DNA of 64,000 nt, from NCBI GenBank assembly GCA_027972325.1, contig JAPMOS010000016.1, positions 248,001 to 312,000 of the forward strand, read 5' to 3'. The first letter of the stretch is position 1. Each line of letters starts with the position of its first letter. This DNA is from Paratrimastix pyriformis. Lineage: Eukaryota > Preaxostyla > Paratrimastigidae. A program made the translations under genes and the position numbers. The notes below the pieces were generated by a model. The model searched no databases and was not told the DNA's origin. It saw only the letters and a program-made list of their open reading frames with translations. Positions 34,026 through 49,097 of the stretch are shown here, one piece after another.

Positions 34026-34679
34026 TCCTGGTGGGTCGACTTATCCACGACCCCCCTCTGCACACTGCCACCCGGGGGTCCGGCCAGCCACCGCAGCAGC
34101 AGCAGCACAGGGCTGGGCCCTGTCGGGGCACGCAACCCACGCCGCCCACATGAACAGCTGAAATGATGAATGCTTGCGTGGCAATGTCCCGCAAAGACAG
34201 CATCCACAAACACAGTTCTCTGTCCGAAGAACAGCGGGAGGGGTGAGCGAGAGGGTGCCCACGTTGGATTGAGGAGAGAAAAGAGAGAAGACAGGGGCGC
34301 AGATTGCAGCCATTCGTACAGTCATTCGTGATCAGGGGCTGGAGCAGCGGCGGGGGCAGCAGCGGCAGAACAATGGCTCCTGAACAGTCTTCCCATTGAC
34401 AAAGAATGGCTGCGCACGCCGGGGCAGATGAAACCGTCCGGACTCGAGTATGTGGCTTTGTTGATCAGGCCGTCATCGCTGCCCTAACGTTACCCTCCTG
34501 TACCACCCACCCCGCGCTTGCTGGCCCGCGAGGCATCCGGATTTGGAGGGTCGGCGAACAGTCGTGCGAATATTCGTCCTGTTCGAATAATTGGACAAAA
34601 CACGCCATCGCTTCGATGTGGGTTGGCCGAGGGGCGATCAGCCTTGTCATGCGTCTCCTCGCTGCTCCGCCTCTGTCCA
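33540..34679. other. Convergent intergenic region
   Basis: 1.1 kb between the stops of the kinase-armadillo gene (plus) and the GH99 gene (minus). It contains a G30 run at 33995-34024 and short open frames on both strands. I recognise no protein, RNA or repeat besides the G run. Confidence 0.5.
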
Positions 34680-35101
34680 TCACCTCTGTGGGGCCGTCTG
34701 TTCCCGGAGTCGGGCGGCGTGGCGGGCGGTGGCCTGCAGGTACTGTCTGGGCCCCTGCTCGTAGGAGGGGTACTGGTTGTGGGCCACGACGGGCTCAATC
34801 TGCCACCACCCCGCGAACCCACCAAAAAGGCGTCAGACGGACGGGCGAACCGGGGGGATGGCAGCAGACCTGTGTCCCCTCGTGCCATTCGTTGAAGCTG
34901 GTCACCCCTATCCGCCGCCGGGGATCGTGAGGGATCGGAGGAATGGGCAGCACCGTGACGGACCGACAATGGAGGGGGTCACCACAAGGGCCGCGTTCCA
35001 CATGCGATCGTAGTAGGTGCCCGCTTCCTGCAAGACGAGACCGGTGACTACCAGACTGAAGGCTCCCTCCCCCCTCCAGCGCGGTCGTACATAGAACCAC
35101 C

Positions 35102-35132
<31 letters not shown>

Positions 35133-36591
35133 CACACACGGACCCTCCCTCGATAATTCCGGGCGTTCCATGGCCGGATGGAGCGGTCGTCGTATCCTGA
35201 GACCGAACCCAACAGCCGATCCGCCAAAACGCCCGTGGGCACGCGTGAGGATGGATTCGCCGAACAGGACGACCAGACCAGGGCCCACGCAAGGCACGAA
35301 GAGCATCCCGAACTGCTTGCATTTGGAGGCGACGGTCGCCCAAACGCCTATGCCAATGAGTCAGATGTGCGGGAAGGAAGCCAAGCGGCGCAGACGTGTC
35401 GAGGAGCCATACGTGAACCCGTCCGTGGCAAAATACGTGTAGGCCGCGTCAAAGCCCGCATTCTGCAGCACAGAGGGGAGGGGAATGGTCAATGGAGCTG
35501 GGAGATGTGCATTCGGGGCGCGGGTCGGACGTGCAACTCATCGAGGTGGAGCGATTCCACCAACAGCCCGATCAGGAAGGCATCATGTGGCTTCCCGCGG
35601 ATGGAGCTCGTCTGGGGGTTGGGGGGGAGGGGAGGAGAGGGGGGGGGGGGGGGGGGGGGGTCGGATGAACGAGACGTGGTGAGGCGTTGAAATGTGTGGA
35701 TGCGCAGGAAAAGAGCCAGAGAGCAATCCCAAAAAAGCCGTGGCGGCAGACCCCCTTGGTCAGGGCGCCCAGGTTGGGCGCCGCGTAGCTGTCGTAAACG
35801 TACAGCACAATCCGTCCCTCACGTCTGTAGAGGGCGGGGTGGGCTCCGTACGTGGCTTGCAGGTAGATCAGATCCGTCGCAATGGATGGTCCGCTCCGGC
35901 CCTGGGGGAAGAGCAGGATCGGGGGGGAGCTCGTCATCGGATGGGCCAGACCTCGTACGGCTCGTGGTGGACGGCCACCTTCAGCCCATGGGCCGCGGCT
36001 CGGTCGAGAATCATCTGCATCCGATCGTTCAGCGGATATTTCTGGGTCTCGGTGATTCCTAGAGGGTCGGAGAGGTGTGTGTTTGCTGCTGCTGTGGGGG
36101 GGAATACAGACGGGGGGGCAACCACGAGACGACCACGACCCCGATTCCGCCCTCCTTCATCATCTCCATGTGCTTGTCGACGATTTCGGGGTCTGCGCTG
36201 CTGTAAAGACCCAGTTCAGGCCAATACGCCGACCCGATGGACGCAGGTGGCTTGTGGAACTGGTGCGAATCATCGAAGATTTCGTGGTTCCAGTGGAAGT
36301 ACTTCTTGTCCACGGTTGGGTTCCCATACCAGGGATAATAAAAGGCCTGAACTCGATCATCAGGAACAGGGAGGGTTGTGGGGATGGGAGGTGGAGGTGG
36401 AGGTGGAAGGACAGCAGGATCGGGTTGCTGGACGGCGGGGGGATCTGATGTTGGCTGTGGCACTCCCCGAGATTCTTGAGCGACAGGGATGCTTGGCTGA
36501 ATATGTTGGACTTCAGACTGCGGGCCATGGTGGGGGTGGGCCTTCTCCAAGATGGCCATGGGATTGACGATGGTTGGGCGGGTCGTCATTT
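34680..36591 (-). CDS. MANEA: Glycoprotein endo-alpha-1,2-mannosidase, GH99
   Basis: A Golgi enzyme that trims glucosylated high-mannose N-glycans. After a Pro-rich stem, the catalytic domain opens RVQAFYYPWYGNPTVDKKYF and HWNHEIFDD, then GSAYWPELGLYSSADPEIVD and GIGVVVVSW. Later exons give LNDRMQMILDRAAAHGLKVA with HHEPYEVWP, FDAAYTYFATDGFTYGSS, FGMLFVPCVGPG, DDRSIRPWNARNYRGR, and GVTSFNEWHEGTQ followed by IEPVVAHNQYPSYEQGPRQY, ending LREQTAPQR-stop. All blocks follow animal MANEA order. The first in-frame ATG is 36591. Just upstream, in the same open frame, lies AAFVLLSFAVFVFTILFVNF, a perfect type II membrane anchor without its own ATG. A missed upstream exon overlapping the divergent NDR gene, or a non-ATG start, is therefore likely. 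Confidence 0.88.
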
Positions 36592-36679
36592 GAGACTCTT
36601 GAAAATTCACAAATAAAATAGTAAACACAAAGACAGCGAAAGAGAGGAGCACGAAGGCCGCCCAGGGGCCGTTGCTGTT

Positions 36680-40026
<3,347 letters not shown>

Positions 40027-41034
40027 CCGCCATCGCCCAACCCCCCCAAACCCCAAACCCCCCCAAACTCCCACCTCTCTCCTCTTCTGGTGCCGCCGCC
40101 GCCTCCCCTCGTCACCCCCTCCCGTGGGGCCGGAGGGGACGGGCGGCCATTTTTGGGGGGTGTGTGTGAGCGAGCCTCACCCCTGAGCGCGCGCCCATAC
40201 CTCCCCCCCTCATGCGCCCCCCGTGCCCGCTCCTCCTCCTCCTCCTCCTCGCTTCCACCTCCACCCCTCATCTTGCCCTCTCGTCCTCACCCTCTCCCCT
40301 CTGCCTCATCATCCTCTTCCTCCTCATCCTCCTCTTCCTCCTGCCCTTCGCTTCTCCTTCGGCGGCGCCGGCCACCAGCCTCCCCTTCCCCCCTCCCCGG
40401 CCCATCCCATCCCTCCCTCCACTTGGCCAGGGTGTATACCCCCCCCCCCCCCCCCCTCCATCTCCGTGTGAATATCCCGTGTGTGCTCTTGCCCCTTCCC
40501 TCCTCCTTCCCCTTCCCCTCCTCCCTTGTTCCCCTTCTCCCTTCCCTTCCCCTGTCTGGGGCCCCCGTTGTCGTCGCCGCCTCATCTTCTCTGTCGGCAT
40601 CACCCGCCCTGCCTTCGCCTCCCCGTCTACATCCCCCACCTCTCCCCATCCCCCTCACCCCCATGCCCATCCGCCTCTGTCCAATGCCCCCTTCTTCCCT
40701 CTTCTCGAACAGGACCTTTTCTCTCTCCTTTGGATGGACGGGGCGATGGACGGATGGATGGATGGCGTGCGGGGCACCTTCGGCAGGGTAAGAAACGCCG
40801 CTTAAAATGAGCCCAACCACCCAAAACCGGCCCGCAAAACCCTTAAACGAAATAGGGGGGGGGGGGGGGGGGGGGAAACAACAAATCGGCAATGGGAAGG
40901 AAGGCGAAGGCGAAGGGGAAGAGAGGCCTCCAAGCATTTGACGTCCGTCAGTCCGTCCGGGGGGGAGGGGCGGGGGTCTGCGGCCCCTGAAGGGCATCTT
41001 TTTGCAGCCCCCCCGTTGACCAGGGGCCGGCCGT
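40027..41034. other. Pyrimidine-rich convergent intergenic region
   Basis: About 1 kb between the stops of the NDR kinase and the TLDc gene. It is strongly C/T-rich on the plus strand from about 40080 to 40720, with TCC and CCT runs, a C18 run near 40440 and a G22 run at 40855-40876. Long open frames here on both strands are low-complexity products. No gene is supported. Confidence 0.6.
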
Positions 41035-44000
41035 TTAGGGGGCGGTGCCGCACCTGAAGACCTCGATCTCGGCGATCTTGAAGTCGCGCACGCCCCCGTT
41101 GATGAAGTACCGCGGGGCGCCCGCCGGGGCGGCGTAGGTCGAGTTGGGGTGCGGGAAGATGGTGTTCGAGTTGGTGTGGGCGTCGCTCTGGTCCGAGACG
41201 AACAGCCCGTACATCCCTGCCCGAGGGAATGGGGGAAGAAGGATGATGGGGGAGAAGGTGAGGGCGGTCGGGACGAAAAAGACACGAAGACGAAGACGGA
41301 GATGCGGTGTCCCCCCCAATGATGACGCTTTGACCAGCCGGAGATGTCATCACCACGCACAGGCGAGCAGGAGACAGCGCGAGGCTCATTCTTTTGACTT
41401 TGCGCCCCGGACGGACCGAAGATGGGCCCGCTGGTGGCGCTGCAGCAGACGGCCAGCTCGGGGTGCTTGCCGCTCTGGCCGATCCTGATGGGCGCCTGGC
41501 CGGGGGCCTTCTGGCTCCGCAGGACGAACAGGAAGGCGTGCGGGTCGGCCGCGAAATCCCCGCTGGGCACGGCGTTCCAGGCCACCGAGGCGTACCCCCC
41601 GAAGACGTTGCCCTCCCCGCTCCGCACGACCGTCACGGTGCCGCCCTGGTTGCCGTCGCACAGCTGGTGGAAGGTGGCCGCGTCGAAGCCGTCCCGGGTG
41701 CCGCGCCACAGCAGGGGGCACTCGCCCGCGGCCCGGATGCGGGGCCCGATGAACTGGGTCAGGGCCGTGCCCTCCTCGGGGCTCAGGATGTGCGAGCTCG
41801 GGAACATGGTGCCGCTCGGGACGGGCCGCTGGCCGGCGCTCGGGTCGCCGCCGCCGCCGCCGATCAGGGGCGAGTTGGCCGGGGTCACGGGAGGGGGCGG
41901 GGCCGGCGCGGGCGGCTGGGGCACTTGGAACAGGGCCACCTCCGACAGGACGCCCTCGATCCCGGCCCGGGAGGCGCCCACCCTAATCTTGCACTCGGCC
42001 CCGGGGGCCCCGATGGCCTGGTAGGGCAGAGTGAAGGCGGTGTTGGTGCCGCGGTAGACATCGGCCCAGATGGGCTCGTCCTCGCCCTCGTGGACGCACT
42101 GCACCAGCAGCCGGTACTGCAGGGGCAGCGCGTGGGCGCTGGGGGCGGCGGGGCTGGCCCAGCTCACCTGGAGCAGCGGCTGGGTCGGATGCGGCGTCAG
42201 GACGGGCGGGGCCATCGCGGGGGGAGACGGGATCAGCTGCGCGAGGGGCGAAGGCGGGGGAGGAGGTGACGAGGAGGAGGTGGGACGATCAACAGATGGC
42301 GAGAATGGCCACGGGGCATGTGGGGGCATGTGGGGGCATGTGGGGGCATGTGGGGGCATATGGTCACAGACGGCATCCAGGCGTGCCGAGACAACATCGA
42401 GGAGATCCTGAGTGCGCCGCTGGTTGGCCTCGGTCTCGGCAATCCGGGCCTCTGCCTAAGGGTGGGGGTGAAGAGGGGGAGGAGGAGGGAAGAGAGGGAG
42501 ATGACTTTCCGAAGAGACCCAAGGGGGCGATGCAGACCTCCTCGAGTTTGGTCCGCAGGGCGGCCGCCTCCTGCCGGGCCGTGTCCAGTTCGGCCCGCAA
42601 GGCCGCATCACCCTCGGCGGCCTTGGCACAGGCCTCCCTGAGCACCCGCTCGTCCTCGGCGGCCCCGCGGGTCTGGGCAGCCTGCGCCTCCTCACGCAAG
42701 GCAGCCACGGCTGCGGTCAGCTGGTCGACAACGCGCTGATCGCCATCATCGGCCCGCTTCCTGGCCAGGTCGATGGCCACGTCGGCATGGGCGACGGCGT
42801 TCTGGTCGCCCAGCTCGGCCACCATCCGCGCCTCGGTGACAGCGGCCTGGGCCCGCTTGGCGGCCTCCTCGGTGCGCTGGCGGGCCTCGGTGGCCACCTG
42901 CTCGGTGAAGGCCCGCTGCCGCGAGGCGGCCTCCTCGATGTGCTGCCGGGCCTCGGTTGCGATCTCGTCGGCGTGCTTGGCGCCCTGGGCCGCGAGGGCA
43001 TCGGCATGCTGGGTGCAGTCGGCGAGGCCCTGGTCGGCACGGGCACGGGCATCGAGGAGGGCCCGCTCGGCGGCCGCCTTGTCGGCGTTGACACGCTCGA
43101 GCACGCGCTGGTCGCCGCTTTCGGCCTGCTGCCGAGTCAGGGCAATCTGGGCGCGGGGGACAAAAAACGAGTGTGGCGGCGGATGGGGGGGAGGGACAGA
43201 CCTCGTCCATGGCCCGCTGGTCATTCCGCTCCACCTGGGCCTTCAGGGCGGCCGCATCCGCGCGGATCAGGGCGTCCTCCTGTGCCCCCGAGTTGGACTC
43301 CTTTTGCAGGGCATCGGTGAGCTCGGCTCGCGCGCGTTCCAGATGCTCCGTCAGCCGCTTGGGGCACTCGGAGGCGCGGTGTCGCTCCATCCCGGGGAGA
43401 GCCACAAATTGTCCGCACTCGACGCACGGTTCACCCCGTTCGGGGCATTGGTGACACTCATGTGCCTGCAGCGAGTGCGGGATGACCGGCTGCTGGCACC
43501 GAGGGCAGCTCGACATGCGCCATTCGCAATGCTCATGGAGATGTCGTTCGAGGTCGGGAATCGCGAGAATAGCAGGGCAACCCTGTGAACAATTGGGGCA
43601 TTTTAAGCGCATACGGGACACCACTTTGGCTGCGGTTAAATTAGGGTAAAGGCTATCGGGTGGGTGAGGAGTGGAGGCCGACGAAGAGAAAAGACCGTTC
43701 AACCGGAAACGCGGTGTGGCACACAGGGCACATTCGGTCAGCAGGGACACAGCTTTCGCAAACAGTGTGTCCTTAAGAAAATATAAATGAAATAGATTCT
43801 GTTTGGCAGACCGCACGGCAAAAGCAGTGGATGCTCAAAATGAGAAAAACACCGAGGGCACCTCCAGATGCTTGACTCTTCTGGGGGATCAATGTAGTCG
43901 TAACGCTTTTTCTCGGTCACAGAAGAAATCTGGGGGGTGGATGACTGAGTGGGCTGAGTTTCCATATCCACAGTGTCCTGTTCGGAATGAGACGGAGGCA

Positions 44001-44037
44001 AGATGTCCTCCCCCGATGCAGATTCTGAACTCAGCAT
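41035..44037 (-). CDS. RING, TRAF-type zinc finger, coiled coil, FN3-like and TLDc protein
   Basis: Likely an E3 ubiquitin ligase fused to a TLDc domain. From ATG 44037 an acidic leader precedes a RING finger: WRCPRCFSHFEHPLLLPCG, joined across GTCTGCCAAACAG...CTTAAG to GHTVCESCVPADRMCPVCHT. A TRAF-type finger follows (CPNCSQGCPAILAIP, HEHCEWRMSSCPRC). A long Ala/Glu/Arg coiled coil with EATEARQ-like repeats spans about 43350-42500. After a linker with a 12-bp tandem repeat comes an FN3-like segment (PPVLTPHPTQPLLQVSW, QYRLLVQCVHEGEDEP), then a TLDc domain: LLWRGTRDGFDAATFHQLCD, TVTVVRSGEGNVFGGYASVA, HAFLFVLRSQ, GMYGLFVSDQ, RDFKIAEIEVF. The stop is at 41035. The domain order is unusual; the individual domains are well supported. 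Confidence 0.82.
42314..42361 (-). repeat. 12-bp tandem repeat, unit CATGTGGGGG-CA type
   Basis: Four copies of GGGGGCATGTGG in tandem (plus strand). On the coding strand they read HMPPHAPTC-like repeats in the linker before the FN3-like part. Confidence 0.9.
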
Positions 44038-44241
44038 CAAAAAACCGCTAGAAAAATAGTTGATAGAACCCTGAGGTCGTAAACAGCGAACGGGCAAGGG
44101 GCATACTGCAGAAAAACGTGGGTATTTTTAGATAGGTGTACCTCGCAGGATCGGCCGATGTGCCAGTTAAACTCCGCCCTCCGATGTTCCGAATTTTAAA
44201 CATGCATGTGGTCGATCAAACCCCATCAGGTCATAAAAGCT
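44038..44241. promoter_or_regulatory. Divergent promoter region of TLDc and SHIPPO genes
   Basis: 204 bp, AT-rich compared with its surroundings, between the minus-strand start 44037 and the plus-strand start 44242. It includes GTGGGTATTTTTAGATAGG and GAATTTTAAACATGCATG. No motif is assigned with confidence. Confidence 0.45.
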
Positions 44242-46164
44242 ATGAGCCAAGAACGGCCTTCTCCCGAAAAAGTCAATTATCGGCAGGTTGGCAGGCAGAC
44301 ATTGGATCTGTCTCTTGCAAAGAAGACACGGGGTCTGTATTGTTAAAAAAAATGGGCACCGAGTTGACTAGGCCTCATCATCTTCAGGGGCGACTCATTC
44401 TGCGCCGGGTGCGGCGATCCCATCAATCCCATCAAAATATAGCACAGTCTTTGTGTCTAACGCTCAAGAGCGAGACGCTTTTAGTTCCCGAACGCACCGA
44501 TTTCAGGCGAGTGTGCTGGTCTGTAAGGCGTCATGACATGGACTTTCCCACCCACCCCTCTCCAGACCGACATACCAGGCCCCGGCGCCTATGGTGGTTT
44601 GTCTGACTTCGAGCCCAAGAGCGATTCGTTTTCCAAGCGCGGATTTGGCAACTTGGCCTCCCAGGTTTGCCCGGCTCCTGGATCTCTCCTCCACACCTCT
44701 CCCCCACCACAGACGGACCGTTTTCAAGTGCGGCTCCCGCCAGCATTCCCCGGCCCCGGGAGCTACGACACTCCAGTGGCGGTCCCGTCCCCCCCACACA
44801 CCGCGCCACAGAGTTCCGCCTTCTCCCAGCCCATCGCCACGGGGCACATCCCGCGCCCCGTCCTCCCCGGGCCAGGGCAATACGAGGTCTGTGTGGCCAT
44901 GGTCTCCACTTCCCTTTGGATGAGAGGGGCTGAGGGGCGGCCGATGGTGGGCCGAATGTTGTCATTGTTCCTCAGCATTCGCTCCATCCATCCCATCTCC
45001 TGCTGCGCGGCGCCAGGTGAAACCAACGATTGGTGTCGCTCCCCCGGGGCCGTCCCACGCCTTCCGGACGCACACTTCCCACCGAATCCCGCCCCCTCCC
45101 CCATCAAACGCCGAGGGAAGGCCCAGACCCGCAGTCGTGCCACCCCCCGGTCTGTATGACCCACTCACCCCACACACCCTCTCCACCGCTCGTCCGCCCC
45201 TCCCCGCCCCGCCAACCCGCCGCTCATTTTTCGACCTTCGCACAGGGCCCGGATCCTATGACCCCACCCCGCCCATCAGCGCCCCGCCCCAGGTTCGGTC
45301 GGCATTCGTGTCGAAGACCGAGCGGTGCAACTTCATCACCATTGGCGATGCGTCTGTGGGGGCCTGGCCTCACCCTCACGCCCCCCTCTCACACGCGGTC
45401 CTTGCTCGTCTAACGCGTTCCTTTGGTACAGACCTGGCCCCGGGACGTACAGCACCGACGCACCACAGGAGAACGCCTTCTACCAGACGAAGCCATCTCA
45501 GTCTGTCGTCGCCTTGGCACCTCCTCCCTTTTTCACGTGATCACCCACATGTCCCACCCGCCTGGGGCAGCTTCTTCGCGCCGACCGAGACGTCGCGCTT
45601 CGGGCAGACTCCCAAAAAGATTCCAGCGCCTGAGGCTCCAGGACCCGGTCTGTCACGCCCACCCCCCGGTGATATACCCGAGTCGGCATCCACATCATCA
45701 ATGTCATCACCTGGGTGCCTTTTAGGCACGTATAACCCCGGCGGCCCACCCGCGCCCCCACCACCATCGGGGGTGCCGACCACGACGGGGAATGGGATGC
45801 TGATCGAGCGATACCCCCGGCTTCATGCCGAGGCCGACAAGGCCCAAGCACTGGCTCGCCTTTCCGCCCAGTCTGTATCCCCCTCGGCACATTGCCCCGC
45901 TGACTCATTGATCGTGACGTGGTGCAGGGCTCAGATGCGGCTCAACCCCACAATGCGGTTGCCTGCTTCCAATGCCGTCTTTCTCTCCGAGACCAGAAGA
46001 GGCCATTTGCCATCCGATGAGAAACCCGGTCCTGGTCTGTTTCTTCTCTTCATAAATTATGATGACAAACATTCATCCCCTTTTTTTGATTCGCAGCTTT
46101 CTACAAGCCTGTCGGTCCAACACACAAGAGTTTTCACCTCAACATCGATCGTAAATGGCTCTAG
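44242..46164 (+). CDS. SHIPPO / sperm-tail PG-rich repeat protein
   Basis: A microtubule inner or outer protein of flagella, by family. From ATG 44242 (MSQERPSPEKVNYRQVGRQT) an intron GTCTGTATTG...CTTCAG leads to KYSTVFVSNAQERDAFSSRT. Repeats follow with the PGPGxY signature: DIPGPGAYGG, SKRGFGNLA, FPGPGSYDTP, LPGPGQYE, VVPPPGLYDP, TGPGSYDPTPPISAPPQVRS, PGTYSTD, ETSRFGQTPKKIPAPEAPGP, LGTYNPGG and EKPGPA, ending FYKPVGPTHKSFHLNIDRKW then L-stop at 46162-46164. The last intron starts GTCTGTTTC. Its presence indicates the organism builds a flagellum. It is similar to ODF3/STPG proteins, but the exact orthologue is not claimed. Confidence 0.85.
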
Positions 46165-46240
46165 CGCCCTCCTGTATTTTATTTTTGGATTCAAAACATT
46201 CCGGACTGAGCGATGGGTCGTTCAGATTTTGTTCCTGTCA

Positions 46241-49097
46241 ATGAACGTTCCCGATCTTCAATGTCTTCTGGTGCTAAGAGGGTTCAATGAGGAGACAAAT
46301 GCTGCTGCTTTGCGCCAAATGTCCGATTTTCCGACTCGTGCGTTCAAACTCAGTTTTTTTGGCAGATTCCCTACCGCCATCAAGACGCACGTGGCCTATG
46401 GACGAAAGGATGGTCAGACGATTTTCCTTGGATTTGCGGGCCTTCTGTTTGCAACGCCTGAAGAGGCTTCTGACATCCGAAGCAAGTCATTCACAATCGA
46501 TGGGAACGTTTGCACCTTAGAGTATTCCACCGAGCAGGAACGTTTCAGCCTTTTGAAACACCACAAAAAGAATGAGTGTTCCCCTTCCGGGACTGGTTGC
46601 CCGATTTCCAAAACTCATCCGGAATCGTCCGCACCCAATGAGACAACAACCCCGACTTCGCCTCCAGCTGCGACGACGACGACGGATTTACTCCCAGGTT
46701 TGGCCATCTCACCGACCACACACACCAAGAACGCGTCTATTCCCGACAGATATTGAGGGAACGAGCCTCGATCCGGGGACGAAGATCCGAAGCGCCTCCA
46801 CCTCCCCAATCCTCTCCGACCCCTGGCCGATGGGCACCCTGGTAGACCGTCTGTGGCTCTGCTACCCTCTCGCACTCGAACCTTGTGGCTTCACCCCCGC
46901 TGCGCAGTCCACTGGACCGGGACCCTGCTGGAGGATGCCTCCAAGGTTCTGGCGACCACCCGGACCCTGTCCGCGCAGAGCCCGCGCCGGGTCGCCTTGA
47001 CTTCAGGTCGGCACCACCCCGGGGAGACCACCTCTGTCCAGCGCTGCGGCAGCAATCTCGTGTCACGTGCGGCTGTGTGGTGATCATGCTGCTTCATTCC
47101 TTTTCTGCCTCCACTCCCGTTCCTCCCTGGCTGGGGCAGGGGAGCTCCCTCTCCCGGTGCAGCTTGCCGCCCGGGTCATGCAGCCCGGCCAGACGGCCAT
47201 CGTGGTTGCGGACCCCTCACGGACCGAAGGCCTGTCTGACCGCCGGGTGCGGTACGTGGTGGAACTCTTCAAGGTCATCCTCCGCCTCACCGACATGGTC
47301 CGTCCACCTTCTTCATCCTCCTCCCCATTTGTTCCCGTCCGTGAGGGGTGCGCGATGCGGGATCCATGATCATCATTGCCATCCCTGATCCTCGACATGC
47401 CGGCGTCTTCGCTCCCCCACAGCGGCTGGTGCCCCGGTCGCTCGAGGGTAAGATCCGCTACGCCCAGGTCGAGAAGGACAGCGGCAACGAGCTCTTCCAC
47501 GAGAAACGCTGGGCTCAGGCCGCCTCCTGCTTCCAGAGGGTTCGCCCGGGCCCTCACCCCCCAGAAGAGCATGCGTCTCACTCACTCCCTGGGGGGTATG
47601 CAGGCGATCTCGTTCTTCGGAGGGGTCCGCGACCCGCCCGCCGACCTGCTGGCGACGCTGCACCTCAACTTGGCCGCCGCCCAGCTGGGCCTGGGCGAGC
47701 AGCACATCCCGCTGCTCGAGGGGAAGCGCGAGGAGTTCTTCGCCAAGGCAGAAGCCACGTGCACCACAGTCTGTTGCTCTTGCTGCGGTTTCCTCAGCCA
47801 CCGGGGCCCGTAAAAGGGAACACGAGAAAGACCGAAATCACCCAAGAAAGGGAAAACAAAAGGGAGGGAGGACCCACCACCCCGCACACCCCTTAGCGGG
47901 CGCGCACGAGAATGTTTGCGGCGAATACCTCGCGCACCTGGCACGGGGGGGCACGGGTAGGATCTCTCTCTCTCTCTCATCTCTCTCTCTCCTCCTCATG
48001 AAGGGTCTTATGGTATATCTCATGTATCAAAATTTATCGGCCCAATAGTCTAGAGGTTATGATTCCTGTTTTGGGTACAGGAGGTCACGGGTTCGAATCC
48101 CGTTTGGGCCCACTTAATTTTTCCTTTCCCTTTTTTCCCCCCTCTTCAGGTCCTGAGGTCGCTTGCTCCCGACCATCCCAAGGCCCTCTACCGCCGGGCG
48201 CGGGCGCGCATCCTCCATCCGGGCGCCTCGAGGGAACAGCTTCTGAGCGGGCAGGCGGACCTCGCCCAACTCGGACCCAACCCTCCTCCCCAAGCGGCCG
48301 CCCTGCTCCAGTCCGTCCAGGTCTGACGACTGACATCCTGCTTCGACGCCGTCACCGCTCCCGTCCCTCCACAGGACCGGCTTGCGGGCCGGGCCGGGGC
48401 GCCCGTGTACCCCCCGGTCCTGCCTCGGCCCGGCGGGAAGACCGGCCTTCCAACAGCAGACGACGGGCCCGAGTGGGCCCCGCCTGAGCCGTCATCCACC
48501 CCCCTTGTGGTGCCCCCGGGCGCAACAGCAGCCGCACTGCAGTCCGATGCCATGCCGGGGGCGCTGGATGGCCCGGACGTCGCAACGACCATGGCAACTG
48601 CCACCACCACTGCCGCAACCGCCACCACCACCACAACGGCTGCTCCCGGCACCCCCAGCCTCACCACCCCATCCCCCTCTTCTGACACCACCAGCACCAC
48701 CAGCACCACCACGGAGCCCCCGCCCATCCCCCTCCCCAACGCGGCCACCCCCACAGGCGACAAGAGCGCCAGCCCCCCGGCCACGAACCCCCCCGGGTCC
48801 CCCGATTTTCTGGACATGTCCGATCTGATGCCCTTCCTGCTGCCCCATGACGACCCCGGGGGCGCCGACACGGGCGAGGACTACGCCTACGACACGACCC
48901 TGCAGGCCGACGGGACCCCGACGGTGGTCATCTACCGGGAGACCGTCCAGTGGCCCTTCGATGAGGACCGGGGCTGCCCGACCCGGGAGGTGGTCCGGGT
49001 CGAGGTGGGCCGGATGAGCAGGGGGCCCGACGGCCGGTGGGCCCGTGTGCCGCCGCCCGTGGCCGACCCTCCGCCGCCACTCGAAGAACAAAGATGA
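46241..49097 (+). CDS. RRM-like, FKBP-like and TPR domain protein
   Basis: A co-chaperone-type protein by architecture. From ATG 46241 (MNVPDLQCLLVLRGFNEETN) the first exon has an RRM-like fold with GFAGLLFATPEEASD. A GTTTGG...TTGAG intron joins it in frame to EPRSGDEDPKRLHLPNPLRP, and a second (GTAGAC...GCGCAG) completes the FKBP-like strand PVHWTGTLLEDASKVLATTR. LPVQLAARVMQPGQTAIVVA follows. TPR helices read KIRYAQVEKDSGNELFHEKR with WAQAASCFQR, LLATLHLNLAAAQLGLGEQ and, after an intron holding a tRNA gene, LRSLAPDHPKALYRRARARI. A Thr/Pro-rich linker and a conserved-looking end (YRETVQWPFDEDRGCPTREV) close the gene. The FKBP core is short and lacks some active-site residues, so isomerase activity is doubtful. 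The RRM call is tentative; it could be a separate gene. Confidence 0.65.
47962..47993 (+). repeat. TC microsatellite
   Basis: An interrupted run of CT dinucleotides about 45 bp upstream of the tRNA gene, in the same intron. Confidence 0.9.
48039..48110 (+). tRNA. tRNA-Pro (anticodon UGG)
   Basis: A full cloverleaf of 72 nt. The acceptor stem GGCCCAA pairs with TTGGGCC. The anticodon arm CCTGT-TTTGGGT-ACAGG gives anticodon TGG. The T arm ACGGG-TTCGAAT-CCCGT is perfect, with B-box GGTTCGAATCC. The D arm (AGTCTAGAGGTTATG) fits the A box. A T-rich stretch (AATTTTTCC) follows as a Pol III terminator. There is no intron in the tRNA. The gene lies on the same strand inside an intron of the FKBP-like/TPR gene. 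Confidence 0.95.

Noticed and set aside
33775-34325. Cys- and Pro-rich open frames around the G30 run
   Set aside because: Products of the homopolymer and CAG repeats, without protein similarity that I can recognise.
40090-40810. Pro/Leu/Ser-rich open frames after the NDR stop
   Set aside because: Low-complexity pyrimidine tract with no conserved protein; other frames are equally open.
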